In this document: piece after piece, positions 9,166 through 20,363 of the stretch
Position numbering within the stretch: the stretch's first letter is position 1
Layout: each line of letters starts with the position of its first letter
DNA from: Acidobacteriota bacterium
GTDB taxonomy: Bacteria; Acidobacteriota; Terriglobia; Terriglobales; SCQP01
DNA: 64,000 nt
Assembly: GCA_027459505.1 (NCBI GenBank)
Contig: DAIDIE010000016.1
Location: 119,786 to 183,785, forward strand
Direction: 5' to 3'
The notes under the pieces: model-generated
Database searches by the model: none
What the model was told of the DNA's origin: nothing
The model's input: only the letters and a program-made list of their open reading frames with translations
Translations under genes and position numbers: made by a program

Positions 9166-10058
9166 CTTTTGTTTAGCTCAACGCTGGCAAAGCTGGACCA
9201 GTCTTTTTCGCCATGTCCGGCGGCCACCGCGGCCAGCATGCGATCGTGAATCAGGCTGGCAAGCGGCATCGCAACTTCTCCGCGATCGGCAGTTTGCCAA
9301 ACCAGTCGCGCGTCTTTCAGGCCGAGCCGCAACGTGAATCCCGCGGGCTCAAACTTTCGCTCAGCGATCATCGTTCCGTACCCCTGGTAAACAGGCGACT
9401 GAAACAGGCGATTGATAATGTCGAGAAACATCTTGCTCTGGATGCCATACGCGCTGACGAGCGCGTAAGCTTCGCTCAGCGTTTCCAGCGCGGCGGCAAT
9501 GGTGAAATTGCCGGCAATTTTCACCGCTTTGGCGGAAGACGGTTCGTCGCCTACGGTCAACACGCCTTGACCCATCGCCTCCAGCAGCGGCCTCACTTTA
9601 GTGATGGCGCTGGGTTCGCCTCCGGCGAGCACCCAGAGTTTCCGGGCCGCAGCCGCTTCAGGGCGGCCGAACACGGGCGCCGAGACAAACGCCTGACCAC
9701 AATCGGAGTGAGCGCGCGCCAAACGGTCCACCAGCGCCACGCTGATGGTACTCATTGATATGTGTGTCGCGCCCGGCGGGAGAGCTTTAAGCAAACCGCT
9801 GCCGCTCGACGCCGCACTCCTCTCCCCGCCGCCCCACGCCACGTCCTCGACTGCCGCGTCATCGGCCAACATGGTGATGGCCGCTTCCGCTCCGGCTACT
9901 GCCTCCGTTACCGTGGAGGCCACTTGCGCTCCGGCGGCGCGGAGTTTTTCCGCTTTTGCGGCAGTACGGTTAAAAACCGTAAGCGTATGGCCCGCCCCCA
10001 ACAGATGGCCAGCCATGGGCTCACCCATTTGTCCCAACCCGAGAAAAGCGATCTTCAT
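9162..10058 (-). CDS. NAD(P)-dependent beta-hydroxyacid dehydrogenase-like enzyme
   Basis: Member of the 3-hydroxyisobutyrate/6-phosphogluconate dehydrogenase superfamily; oxidises or reduces a beta-hydroxyacid. The Rossmann start IAFLGLGQMGEPMAGHLL is the dinucleotide motif, with Asn-Arg-Thr (FNRTAAKAEKL) after strand 2, which favours NADP(H). A Ser/Gly-rich substrate loop (FVSAPVFGRPEAA) and the catalytic Lys in SAKAVKIAGNF follow. The C-terminal all-helical domain is complete; length 298 matches. The specific substrate (tartronate semialdehyde, hydroxyisobutyrate, succinic semialdehyde) cannot be read from context, since neighbours are unrelated. Confidence 0.8.
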   Translation of the reverse strand: MKIAFLGLGQMGEPMAGHLLGAGHTLTVFNRTAAKAEKLRAAGAQVASTVTEAVAGAEAAITMLADDAAVEDVAWGGGERSAASSGSGLLKALPPGATHISMSTISVALVDRLARAHSDCGQAFVSAPVFGRPEAAAARKLWVLAGGEPSAITKVRPLLEAMGQGVLTVGDEPSSAKAVKIAGNFTIAAALETLSEAYALVSAYGIQSKMFLDIINRLFQSPVYQGYGTMIAERKFEPAGFTLRLGLKDARLVWQTADRGEVAMPLASLIHDRMLAAVAAGHGEKDWSSFASVELNKS

Positions 10059-10130
10059 GATTCAACTATGATGCAGCACAGCTGACGCAGGTCAATGTGG
10101 CTACGCGCTCAAACCGGCGAGCCACGCCGG

Positions 10131-10272
10131 ACGAGCCCGGGCCGAGTCGAACTGCTTTCGAGTCCGAAATCGAAGGCCGAAGTAGTAGCAAAGGTTCGGG
10201 GTTGCCGTTGAGGTCTCGCACCGCTGGCGACGCCGAGTTCGTCACCAGGCGCGCAGTTTGCGGCCGTGCCGC
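10131..10272 (+). repeat. Family A element, copy A1 (internally deleted)
   Basis: Begins with ACGAGCCCGGGCCGAGTCGA and ends with GCGGCCGTGCCGC like other A copies. After the CCGCTGGCGAC block it carries only the left end of nested element N (GCCGAGTTCGTCAC) and then jumps to the 3' tail, so most of N and of the A right half are missing. More diverged than the other copies. Confidence 0.8.
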
Positions 10273-10528
10273 CTCGCTCGCCGTGTTTCTTGTGGAGCCT
10301 GGATCTTACTGGTAAATCGCAGTCTCGCCGCATCTTACCCCACCCTTTTTGGGGGATAGCATTGTGAATGCGAGGCGCGCACAATCGGGGCAACTGGTCG
10401 TCAAACAACCTTCCACGGACTATAGCACTGCCCGAAACCCAGCCAGAAGCCGGATGCGCTCCCAGCCGAAAGGCCGGTCGCATCCGGCCCTTTCCGCGGA
10501 CGCGGGCCAGAACGGCGAAGGGTGGCGC

Positions 10529-10558
10529 GTGACAGGCCACGCTACATCGCTGTAGAAT
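10529..10558 (+). promoter_or_regulatory. xylB promoter, apparently leaderless
   Basis: GTGACA at 10529-10534 and TAGAAT at 10553-10558 with an 18-base spacer. Transcription would start near 10565, one base before the GTG start codon, so the mRNA is probably leaderless; no Shine-Dalgarno sequence is present. Confidence 0.5.
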
Positions 10559-10565
10559 CGCGGCT

Positions 10566-12098
10566 GTGCATTCTTCAAAACGCTATTGGATGGGCATCGA
10601 TATTGGCACGGGCGGAACCCGCGCCATTCTCGTCGATGCGCAAGGGAAAGTAGTTGCCGCGGCCTCTTCGGAACACGAGGCGGTGGCCATGCCGCAACCG
10701 CTGTGGGCGGAACAACATCCGCAGGACTGGTGGCGTGCCACCCAGGAGGCGGTGAGAGCGGCCTTGGCGGAAGCCGGCGTGGACGGCAGCGCGGTCACGG
10801 CGGTGGGGTTCTCCGGCCAGATGCACGGCGTAGCCCTGCTCGATAAGCAGGGCGAGGTGCTAACCCCCGCCCTGTTGTGGTGCGATCAACGCACCGCCCC
10901 GCAAGTCGAACAGATTCACCAGCAGGTGGGCCGCGAGCAGGTGATTGCCGCCACGGCCAACCCGATGCTGACCGGTTTTTCCGCCCCTAAACTGGTTTGG
11001 CTGCGGCAGCATCGCGCCGAGCTGTATGCGCGCGCGGCGCATTTCCTCTTGCCCAAAGACTACGTCCGGTACCGGCTGACGGGCGAGCTGGCCACCGACG
11101 TTTCCGACGCCAGTGGCACCGGCCTGTTTGACGTGGCCAAACGGCGCTGGTCGGAGGCAATGTGCAAAGCCCTGGAGATTCCCATGGCGTGGCTGCCCCG
11201 CGCCGGCGAGGGCCCCGAAGTGGTGGCCCGCGTCAGCGCCGAGGGCGCGCGTGCCACGGGATTGCTGCAAGGAACGCCGGTGGTCGCAGGGGGCGGCGAT
11301 CAGGCGGCAGGGGCGGTCGGAAACGGCATCGTGCGGCCTGGCATCGCGTCGGCGACGGTGGGCACCTCGGGAGTGGTTTTCGCCGCTACCGGTTCGCCAC
11401 AAGCTGATCCGCAAGGGCGCATTCACACCTTCTGTCACGCGGTTCCCGGTCAATGGCACATGATGGGGGTGACCCTGGCGGCGGGTTTGTCGTTCCGCTG
11501 GGTGCGCGACGAACTGGGCGTCGCCGAGCGCATGGAGGAAAAGAGCTCCGGTCAGGACGCTTACGACCTGCTGACGCGTTTGGCGGCGCAGGCGCCCGCG
11601 GGTTCGCAAGGACTGATCTTCCTGCCTTACCTGATGGGCGAGCGTACGCCGCACCTGGACGCGCAGGCGCGCGGCGGCTGGATTGGATTGACCGCCAGTC
11701 ATAAACGCGCTCACCTGGTCCGTTCCGTCCTGGAAGGCGTGGCTTACAGTCTGCGTGATTCGCTGACGATCTTCCGCGATCTGGGTATCACGCCGACCGA
11801 AATCCGTCTCTCCGGCGGCGGCGCGAAAGGCGAGGTGTGGCCGCGCATTCAGGCCAGCATTTATCAGGCGCCTTGCGTGCGGGTAGCCAATGTGGAGGGC
11901 GCCGCTTACGGCGCGGCGCTGCTCGCCCAGGTGGGCAGCGGCTTGTTTCCCAGCGTTGAAGAGGCCTGCGCGGCTTGCGTGCAGGTGCAGGACCGCGTCC
12001 CGGCGGAAACGGGCACCGCTGAACTTTACAACCAGGGCTACGCCGTTTACCGCGAGCTCTACCCCGCTCTGCGGCGGATTTATCCGCAACTCAGCTAG
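10566..12098 (+). CDS. xylB: Xylulokinase (FGGY family)
   Basis: ATP-dependent kinase phosphorylating D-xylulose to xylulose 5-phosphate for the pentose phosphate pathway. The N-terminal phosphate-1 motif MGIDIGTGGTRAILVD, substrate-side block GFSGQMHGVALLD, WCDQRTAP and the GGGDQAAGAVGNG catalytic/adenosine region are all present, in the order typical of XylB. Length 510 is normal. GTG at 10566 fits a leaderless promoter; an ATG at 10590 is the alternative start. No xylose isomerase or transporter is nearby, so the exact sugar is taken from family resemblance. A strong terminator follows the gene. Confidence 0.88.
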   Translation: MHSSKRYWMGIDIGTGGTRAILVDAQGKVVAAASSEHEAVAMPQPLWAEQHPQDWWRATQEAVRAALAEAGVDGSAVTAVGFSGQMHGVALLDKQGEVLTPALLWCDQRTAPQVEQIHQQVGREQVIAATANPMLTGFSAPKLVWLRQHRAELYARAAHFLLPKDYVRYRLTGELATDVSDASGTGLFDVAKRRWSEAMCKALEIPMAWLPRAGEGPEVVARVSAEGARATGLLQGTPVVAGGGDQAAGAVGNGIVRPGIASATVGTSGVVFAATGSPQADPQGRIHTFCHAVPGQWHMMGVTLAAGLSFRWVRDELGVAERMEEKSSGQDAYDLLTRLAAQAPAGSQGLIFLPYLMGERTPHLDAQARGGWIGLTASHKRAHLVRSVLEGVAYSLRDSLTIFRDLGITPTEIRLSGGGAKGEVWPRIQASIYQAPCVRVANVEGAAYGAALLAQVGSGLFPSVEEACAACVQVQDRVPAETGTAELYNQGYAVYRELYPALRRIYPQLS

Positions 12099-12101
12099 AC
12101 C

Positions 12102-12135
12102 GTGCGGAACCCGCCCGACAGAGCGGGTTCCGCAC
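12102..12135 (+). terminator. Hairpin terminator after xylB
   Basis: A perfect 13-bp stem (GTGCGGAACCCGC with GCGGGTTCCGCAC) and an 8-base loop start four bases after the stop codon. The T tract is weak (TTCT), so efficiency is uncertain. Confidence 0.65.
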
Positions 12136-12242
12136 TTCTGATAACCGGCGGCATTGCGGATTTCAGTTCGGCTTAGGCGCGCACCCGGCTGCAGGACACT
12201 GCAACGATAAAATGGTCTACGCGAGCCAAGGGCCAAGTCGAA

Positions 12243-12416
12243 ACGAGCCAGGGCCGAGTCGAACTGCTTTCCAGTTCGAAATCGCAGGCCGAAGCCGTAG
12301 CAAAGGTCCGGGGTTGCCGTTTAGGTCCCGCACCGCTGGCGACTAGTAAAGCGCGGCCACCATCCGTGAGCTTCGGCCGCAAACCGAAGCGGGTGGAATA
12401 AAAGCGGCCGTGCCGC
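12243..12416 (+). repeat. Family A element, copy A2 (full length 174 bp)
   Basis: Complete 174-bp copy from ACGAGCCAGGGCCGAGTC to GCGGCCGTGCCGC. A partial extra head (GAGCCAAGGGCCAAGTCGAA) lies immediately upstream, and a fragment like the A inner hairpin (TTTCCAGTTCGAGATCGCAG) immediately downstream, so heads appear duplicated in tandem. It occupies the leader of the following gene. Confidence 0.9.
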
Positions 12417-12455
12417 TTTCCAGTTCGAGATCGCAGTTTCTCCGGAGGATCATTC

Positions 12456-12911
12456 ATGGCTGAAAGCGCCAATGCAACCGCTACCCATGCCGATGCTGAG
12501 CTGATATTGAAGCTGTATGACCTCCGCAGGGAACCGTCGCTGCGCCGCGCCCGTCATTTTCTGCTGGTGGAATTCTGGCCAAAATCGGCCGAAGAGCTGT
12601 TGGCCCTGGTGCAGGAATTTGGCAGCGAGCGCAACATTTACTTGCGCCAGGGCGTCAGCTACTGGGATCTCGCCGCAAGTCTGGTCAACCGCGGCGCGCT
12701 GAACGCCGACCTGTTTTTGGACACGGCGGGCGAAGCGCTGTTTATCTACACCAAGCTGAAGCCCTATTTGCCCACCGTGCACGCGAAAGGCATCCGTTTT
12801 GGAACGCAATTGGCCCAGTTGGTGGAAAGCAATGAGCGGGCAAAAACGATGCAGACCAACATGGAAGCGATTGTCGCGGCCCGCCGCGCTGCGGTTGCGC
12901 ACAAAAGCTAA
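12456..12911 (+). CDS. Helical protein of unknown function
   Basis: Not recognised. 151 residues, no signal peptide or membrane segment. Start supported by CGGAGGA about eight bases upstream. Motif-like blocks are LYDLRREPSLRRARHFLLVE and a C-terminal helix ending AIVAARRAAVAHKS. The sequence looks helical and Leu/Glu/Arg-rich. It reads as a native gene by codon use. It stands alone downstream of repeat A2, whose transcript-level hairpins would sit in its 5' leader, and it converges with the permease gene. Confidence 0.6.
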   Translation: MAESANATATHADAELILKLYDLRREPSLRRARHFLLVEFWPKSAEELLALVQEFGSERNIYLRQGVSYWDLAASLVNRGALNADLFLDTAGEALFIYTKLKPYLPTVHAKGIRFGTQLAQLVESNERAKTMQTNMEAIVAARRAAVAHKS

Positions 12912-13052
12912 GCGGCAGGAATCAGACCTGGGGAGCGAGCCCGCGTCCATCCTTGTGGAAGATGTCCCTCGAATTCTTCGATCGGGCGCGGCTGCGTTAC
13001 GCCGCACCGCGCCAGACCATGCCCCGTCCCCCTCGGCGCGCCGGGTGGCTTC

Positions 13053-14138
13053 TCACGCCGCCTTTCTCTCTTCTGTCAAATCCTGAACCGGTGGTCCCTC
13101 CACGCTCCAGATTTCCCAGGCAATCTGCACTAGCGCCGCAGCCGGCACGCCTAGAAAGATTCCAATCACGCCGCCAATCTCCCAGCCGATCGTGGAGACG
13201 ATCACCACAAGCACGGGATTCATTTCCAGGCGCTTGCCAAACAAAATAGGGGTGATCACATAATCCTGCACCATGCGCCAGGCTAGGAGAAACGCAAGCA
13301 CCAGCAACGCGTTGTGCCCGGTGCCCAGGGCCGCCCCCAGAATCACTATGCCGGCCGCGAGTGGTCCCAGTACGAAGACAAACTCCAACAGCGACTCGAG
13401 TGCCGCCAAAAGGATGGGAACCGGCAGATGAAAGAGCGGCAACACCAGCGCGAAGACTCCAAAGGCAATCAGCGAGAGCAACACCTGGGCCCAGATGTAG
13501 CGCCCTAGAGCCGCATCCATCTCGCGCAGCATGCGGTAAACGCGGCCGCGGTCATACGAATTGCAAGGCTCTTGGGTGAGCTGGGTAATCCATTGTTCCT
13601 TGTACTGAAGAACGAAGATGCCCAGGATCAGCGACACCACCGCCCAAAACAAGACTTGCACGCCGATCAGGGTATAGCGCGTGAGCTCCTGTTGCGCGGA
13701 TTGCAGATAAGAGGGGTGCGTCTGAAGCCAGTGAATGACGCTTTGTTCGAGGCCGGCAATCCATCCGCCCTGTGCCATGAGTTGGGGCGGAATGCGGCCA
13801 TGAAGAATTTGTGCCCAATCCGCCGGCGCCGCCTGGGTTACCTTACGCCCTTCAGATATGGCTCTTGCCCCTAGCGCCCACACCGCGGCAGTGAGGACCA
13901 CCGCGGCAATCCCATAAGAAGCCAGAGTGGCGCCCAGACGGGAGCGCCAAACACGAGCCTCGATCAGCACAACAAGCGGCTGCAGCAGGTAGGCGACAAA
14001 GAATCCGAAGGCCACCGCAACCAACGCAATCCAGCCGAAATAGAGCAGGGCCAGACCCACTAGATAGAGGGTTGCGGTAGTGAGTACCTGGAGCGTCTTC
14101 TGGTCGAATACCCGGAGCACCTTCAATGAGATGCCCAT
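13053..14138 (-). CDS. AI-2E family permease (PerM/TqsA type)
   Basis: Polytopic inner-membrane protein of the AI-2 exporter-like superfamily, whose members export autoinducer or act as Na+/H+ antiporters. Two N-terminal helices (VLTTATLYLVGLALLYFGW; ALVAVAFGFFVAYLLQPLVV), a periplasmic/cytosolic mid domain, then a cluster of helices in the last 150 residues with PLAAGIVILGAALGTGHN and a family-typical ending GVPAAALVQIAWEIW. The ATG at 14138 is chosen because the frame upstream (to 14246) is translated repeat A3. Substrate unknown. The protein is about 361 residues, normal size. Confidence 0.82.
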   Translation of the reverse strand: MGISLKVLRVFDQKTLQVLTTATLYLVGLALLYFGWIALVAVAFGFFVAYLLQPLVVLIEARVWRSRLGATLASYGIAAVVLTAAVWALGARAISEGRKVTQAAPADWAQILHGRIPPQLMAQGGWIAGLEQSVIHWLQTHPSYLQSAQQELTRYTLIGVQVLFWAVVSLILGIFVLQYKEQWITQLTQEPCNSYDRGRVYRMLREMDAALGRYIWAQVLLSLIAFGVFALVLPLFHLPVPILLAALESLLEFVFVLGPLAAGIVILGAALGTGHNALLVLAFLLAWRMVQDYVITPILFGKRLEMNPVLVVIVSTIGWEIGGVIGIFLGVPAAALVQIAWEIWSVEGPPVQDLTEERKAA

Positions 14139-14160
14139 GCAAAAACGCTGAGCAGCCCAA

Positions 14161-14442
14161 ACGAGCCAGGGCCGAGTCGAACTGCGAGTTCGAAATCGCA
14201 GGCCGAAGTCGTAGCGACGGTCCGGGGTTGCCGTTAGGTCCCGCACCGCTGGCGACGCCCGGGTTCGTCACCGGGCGAGGCGTTGGGACGGAGAAGAGTG
14301 CGGCTTTTCTCAACAGGAAAAGCCGCATGCCGCTAGATCGCAGAAGCGCTGTTGTGTGACGAACTCGGGCTAGTAAAGCGCGGCCACCATCCGTGAGCTT
14401 CGGCCGGACACCGATGCGGGTGGAATAAAAGCGGCCGTGCCG
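14161..14442 (+). repeat. Family A element, copy A3, carrying nested element N
   Basis: 282-bp copy: an A backbone interrupted after CTGGCGAC by element N (14257-14370) and continuing with TAGTAAAGCGCGG. Removing N leaves a normal A of 168 bp. It sits between the divergent-free minus-strand genes for the permease and asd, 22 bases upstream of the permease start codon. Confidence 0.9.
14257..14370. repeat. Nested 114-bp element N with terminal inverted repeats
   Basis: Bounded by GCCCGGGTTCGTCAC and GTGACGAACTCGGGC, a near-perfect 15-bp inverted pair, with an inner hairpin GCGGCTTTTCTC/GGAAAAGCCGC. Same length and same insertion point as the N copy in A5. No coding capacity is evident; looks like a small MITE or a modular domain of an A subfamily. 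Confidence 0.75.
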
Positions 14443-14444
14443 AC

Positions 14445-15563
14445 TCAGACTGTACTGGCGACAGCCTTTTCGCCGCGCACAATGCGCAGCACGCGCCGTA
14501 GTGGCTCGGCGGCACCCCAGAGCAGTTGATCTCCCACAGTGAACGCCCCCAGGAATTCAGGCCCCATGTTGAGCTTATGGAGACGGCCGATGGGGACGCT
14601 GAGCGTGCCGGAAACCTTGGTCGGCGTGAGCTCGTGCAGGCTGGCCTCCTTCTCGTTAGGTATGACCCGCACCCACTGGTTTCCGGAGGCAAGCAACTGT
14701 TCCACTTCGGTGAGCGGCACCTCCCGGCGAAGTTTAAAGCAGAGCGCCTGACTGTGGCAGCGCATGGTGCCCACGCGGACACAAATGCCATCAACTGGCA
14801 CCGGTGGCTCCAAGCCGAGAATTTTGTTCGTCTCGGCCGATCCCTTCCACTCTTCTTTGGTCTGGCCGTTGGGCACGGCTTTATCGATCCAGGGAATCAG
14901 GCTGCCGGCGAGAGGCGCGCCAAACTCAGCCTGTGGCAGTTCCGTGGAACGTTGCGCCTCGGTCATGGCGCGATCAACCTCCAACGCGTTCTGGGCGGGG
15001 GTACGCGTTGCGGCGCTGGACAGCTCTTTCATCTGCTGGACCAATTCCAGCATTTTGGCCGCACCCGCGCCCGAGGCCGCCTGATAGGTCATGCTGATCA
15101 GCCACTCGACTAAGCCTGCCTGGAAGAGTGGCGCCGCGGCCATCAACATGAGGCTGACCGTGCAGTTGCCGCCGGCAAAGGTCTTGATGCCGCGGTCCAG
15201 CGCAGTCTGAATCTGCTTGCCGTTTACCGGATCCAGCACGATCACTGCTTGCGGATCCATGCGCAACGTCGAAGCGGCATCGATCCAGTAGCCGCTCCAC
15301 TGCTTGCGCAGGCGCGGGTAGACGGTTTGGGTGTATTCGCCGCCCTGGCAACTTACCAACACGTCGCAGTCTGACAGCGCATCCAGATCCTGCGCCGCGC
15401 GCAAAGCCGCTCCCTTCGCCTCGGGAGGCCCGCTCTGCCCGGCCTGCGAAGTGGAGAAGAATACCGGCTCCAGCCCCGCAAAATCGCCTTCGGCGCGCAT
15501 GCGGTCCAGGAGTACGCTTCCCACCATGCCGCGCCAGCCGATAAATCCGACTTTCAAGCTCAT
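14445..15563 (-). CDS. asd: Aspartate-semialdehyde dehydrogenase
   Basis: Reduces aspartyl phosphate to aspartate semialdehyde, the branch point for lysine/diaminopimelate, threonine and methionine. N-terminal VGFIGWRGMVGSVLLDRM is the gamma-proteobacterial-type NADP motif; the nucleophile Cys is in FAGGNCTVSLML, and the substrate-binding block WLISMTYQAASGAGAAKML follows. C-terminal VPIGRLHKLNMGPEFLGAF completes the fold. Length 372. ATG at 15563 gives the canonical N-terminus; there is no Shine-Dalgarno, and a hairpin plus seven T residues abuts the start (separate entry). Repeat A3 ends three bases beyond the stop. Confidence 0.93.
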   Translation of the reverse strand: MSLKVGFIGWRGMVGSVLLDRMRAEGDFAGLEPVFFSTSQAGQSGPPEAKGAALRAAQDLDALSDCDVLVSCQGGEYTQTVYPRLRKQWSGYWIDAASTLRMDPQAVIVLDPVNGKQIQTALDRGIKTFAGGNCTVSLMLMAAAPLFQAGLVEWLISMTYQAASGAGAAKMLELVQQMKELSSAATRTPAQNALEVDRAMTEAQRSTELPQAEFGAPLAGSLIPWIDKAVPNGQTKEEWKGSAETNKILGLEPPVPVDGICVRVGTMRCHSQALCFKLRREVPLTEVEQLLASGNQWVRVIPNEKEASLHELTPTKVSGTLSVPIGRLHKLNMGPEFLGAFTVGDQLLWGAAEPLRRVLRIVRGEKAVASTV

Positions 15564-15566
15564 AGC

Positions 15567-15604
15567 AAAAAAACCTGCCGTTCGCGCTCCCAAAGGAGCA
15601 TTGG
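15567..15604 (-). terminator. Terminator-like hairpin in the asd leader
   Basis: On the minus strand ACCTGCC pairs with GGCAGGT, with an inner GCTCC/GGAGC stem, followed by seven T residues that end three bases before the asd ATG. An extended -10 (TGCTAAAAT, about 15618-15626 on the minus strand) lies just upstream, so the hairpin would form at the very 5' end of the asd mRNA. It may attenuate asd or block its start. Confidence 0.5.
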
Positions 15605-15877
15605 CAGGTACCTTGATTTTAGCATCGCAAGGCTTGACGCGCCGCTACAAGGCAGGGAAGCGGCTCCGCGATTTTGTCCATGATGTGGATGTGGGGCTAG
15701 AATTTTCTCAGTAGTGGATTTGCTGTTGCCAAATTCATTGCTCGTGCGTCTAAAGGTCAGGGCTTTGCGGCGATTGCGCCGCTGCGCTCTCCTGAAGACA
15801 GATGGGGCAGAGGCCGCGGGCATTGAGAGGCGGTCCCGCTTCCTGTCGCAATTCATATCTATTTTTGGAGCCAGGCT

Positions 15878-17398
<1,521 letters not shown>

Positions 17399-17424
17399 AA
17401 GGCAAAGCACGCGCTGCAACCCAG

Positions 17425-17450
17425 GAGGGCCACCCAGGTGGCCCTCTTTT
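17425..17450 (+). terminator. Intrinsic terminator after the HtrA gene
   Basis: GAGGGCCAC and GTGGCCCTC form a perfect 9-bp stem with a CCAG loop, followed by TTTT and GGTTT. Placed 26 bases after the stop codon. Confidence 0.9.
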
Positions 17451-17480
17451 GGTTTACGGACGGGCTTCCGCGTCCGGCGA

Positions 17481-17521
17481 AATATAGTAAATGTGTATAT
17501 AATATGCATGTTTACTGTATT
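17481..17521 (+). promoter_or_regulatory. 41-bp palindromic operator over the SRPBCC-marR promoter
   Basis: Imperfect inverted repeat whose best arms are AGTAAA (17486-17491) and TTTACT (17511-17516), extending outward as AATAT/GTATT with about 16 of 20 positions paired. The centre contains TATAAT (17498-17503), so a bound repressor would cover the -10 box. The downstream MarR protein is the obvious candidate ligand-responsive repressor. Confidence 0.6.
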
Positions 17522-17546
17522 CACCGGAATGGCGGGAGGAAATTTT

Positions 17547-17975
17547 ATGTGGCAGCGGACAACCGTGCGGGAGTTTCAGGGCGTCAGCAGCGAAGCGGTC
17601 TGGCAGGTATGGCGGGATGTGAACCGCTGGACGGAATGGCACGACGACATCGATCTTTGCGGCATGGAAGGGGAATTCGAGCTGGGCAACAGTTTCCGTT
17701 TCAAACCTAAAGGCGGGCCGGAGTTCCGCATCGTTATCGTCGATTTGCGGCCCGGCCGGAGCTTTACCGACGTCACACGCTTCTGGGGGGCGCGGATGTA
17801 CGATGCTCATGAGGTGGAGGCGATCCCCGGCGGCGTGCGCATCACCGGCACGATCACCGTTCAAGGCCCGCTGTCGTTTTTGTGGACACGCCTGGTGGCC
17901 GCCAATGTCGCCGCCAGCGCGCCGGCGGAAATGGAGGCCGCCGTTGCCCGCGCGCGCAGTCTCGCATTGCTATGA
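17547..17975 (+). CDS. SRPBCC (START-like) domain protein
   Basis: Single-domain hydrophobic-ligand-binding fold of the polyketide cyclase/AHSA1 class. MWQRTTVREFQGVSSEAVWQ opens the fold, followed by VWRDVNRWTEWHDD, the family-typical Trp-rich first helix, and a final amphipathic helix (EMEAAVARARSLALL). 142 residues. ATG at 17547 is set by GGGAGGA eight bases upstream. The stop overlaps the marR start (ATGA), so the pair is co-translated and probably under the palindromic operator. Such pairs often handle a small lipophilic compound, but the ligand is unknown. Confidence 0.8.
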   Translation: MWQRTTVREFQGVSSEAVWQVWRDVNRWTEWHDDIDLCGMEGEFELGNSFRFKPKGGPEFRIVIVDLRPGRSFTDVTRFWGARMYDAHEVEAIPGGVRITGTITVQGPLSFLWTRLVAANVAASAPAEMEAAVARARSLALL

Positions 17976-18424
17976 AGGAATCCGTGTTTCAGGTGGAGAG
18001 TCCGGACGAGAGTTTGGGTTTTCTGTTGTGGAAAATCACCGTGACCTGGCAACGGGAGGTTCGCCGGGAGTTGCGGGGCTTGCGTCTGACCCATCCACAA
18101 TTTGTGATTATGGCGATGCTCGCCTGGGCCGCGGAACACAGTGCCCGGCTCAATCAGGTGAGCATTGCGCGGGAGTCCCGTCTGGATAAGATGACGGTTT
18201 CCAAGTCGCTGGCGCAATTAGACCGCCGCCGGCTGGTGCGCCGCCATGCGGATAGAGACGATCCGCGCGCCAACATGGTCGAGCTTACCGAAGCCGGCCG
18301 CGATCTTGCCGGTAAAGCGGTGGTGTTGGTAGAGAAGGTGGACCGGCGCTTTTTCGACGCGCTGTCCGGCTCCCAGCGGCGGCAGCTAGGCGGCCTGTTT
18401 TTGGAACTGCTGAAGAAGTCCTAG
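17972..18424 (+). CDS. MarR-family transcriptional regulator
   Basis: Winged-helix dimeric repressor, 150 residues. The DNA-binding part runs ARESRLDKMTVSKSLAQLDR (recognition helix) and the wing RRLVRRHADRDDPRANMVELT, both characteristic of MarR. Flanking helices make the dimer interface. It is translationally coupled to the SRPBCC gene by an ATGA overlap. Autoregulation through the 41-bp palindrome upstream is likely. A bidirectional terminator separates it from convergent thiC. Confidence 0.88.
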   Translation: MKESVFQVESPDESLGFLLWKITVTWQREVRRELRGLRLTHPQFVIMAMLAWAAEHSARLNQVSIARESRLDKMTVSKSLAQLDRRRLVRRHADRDDPRANMVELTEAGRDLAGKAVVLVEKVDRRFFDALSGSQRRQLGGLFLELLKKS

Positions 18425-18460
18425 GCGGCTTTCTGGGCTGGCGGAGAAAGCGCAAAAAAG

Positions 18461-18487
18461 AAGGGACTCCCGTTTTGGAGTCCCTTT
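18461..18487. terminator. Bidirectional terminator between marR and thiC
   Basis: AAGGGACTCC pairs with GGAGTCCCTT across a CGTTTT loop, with TTCTT on the plus side and AAAAAAG (T tract when read on the minus strand) on the other. It suits both convergent genes. Confidence 0.85.
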
Positions 18488-18510
18488 CTTCTCTGCTTTG
18501 CGAAAAGCGC

Positions 18511-20363
<1,853 letters not shown>

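Larger units (their letters stand above)
10059..10565. other. Intergenic region with repeat A1 and a long hairpin
   Basis: No gene. It contains repeat copy A1, a GC-rich hairpin at 10449-10488 (GCCGGATGCG pairing with CGCATCCGGC) followed by CCCTTT, and the xylB promoter. The hairpin is terminator-like but follows no gene on the plus strand, so its role is unclear. Confidence 0.5.

Noticed and set aside
10860..12236. 458-codon open frame opposite xylB
   Set aside because: Long antisense frame typical of G+C-rich coding DNA; it has Arg/Gly/His-rich composition without motifs, while the plus strand encodes clear xylulokinase.
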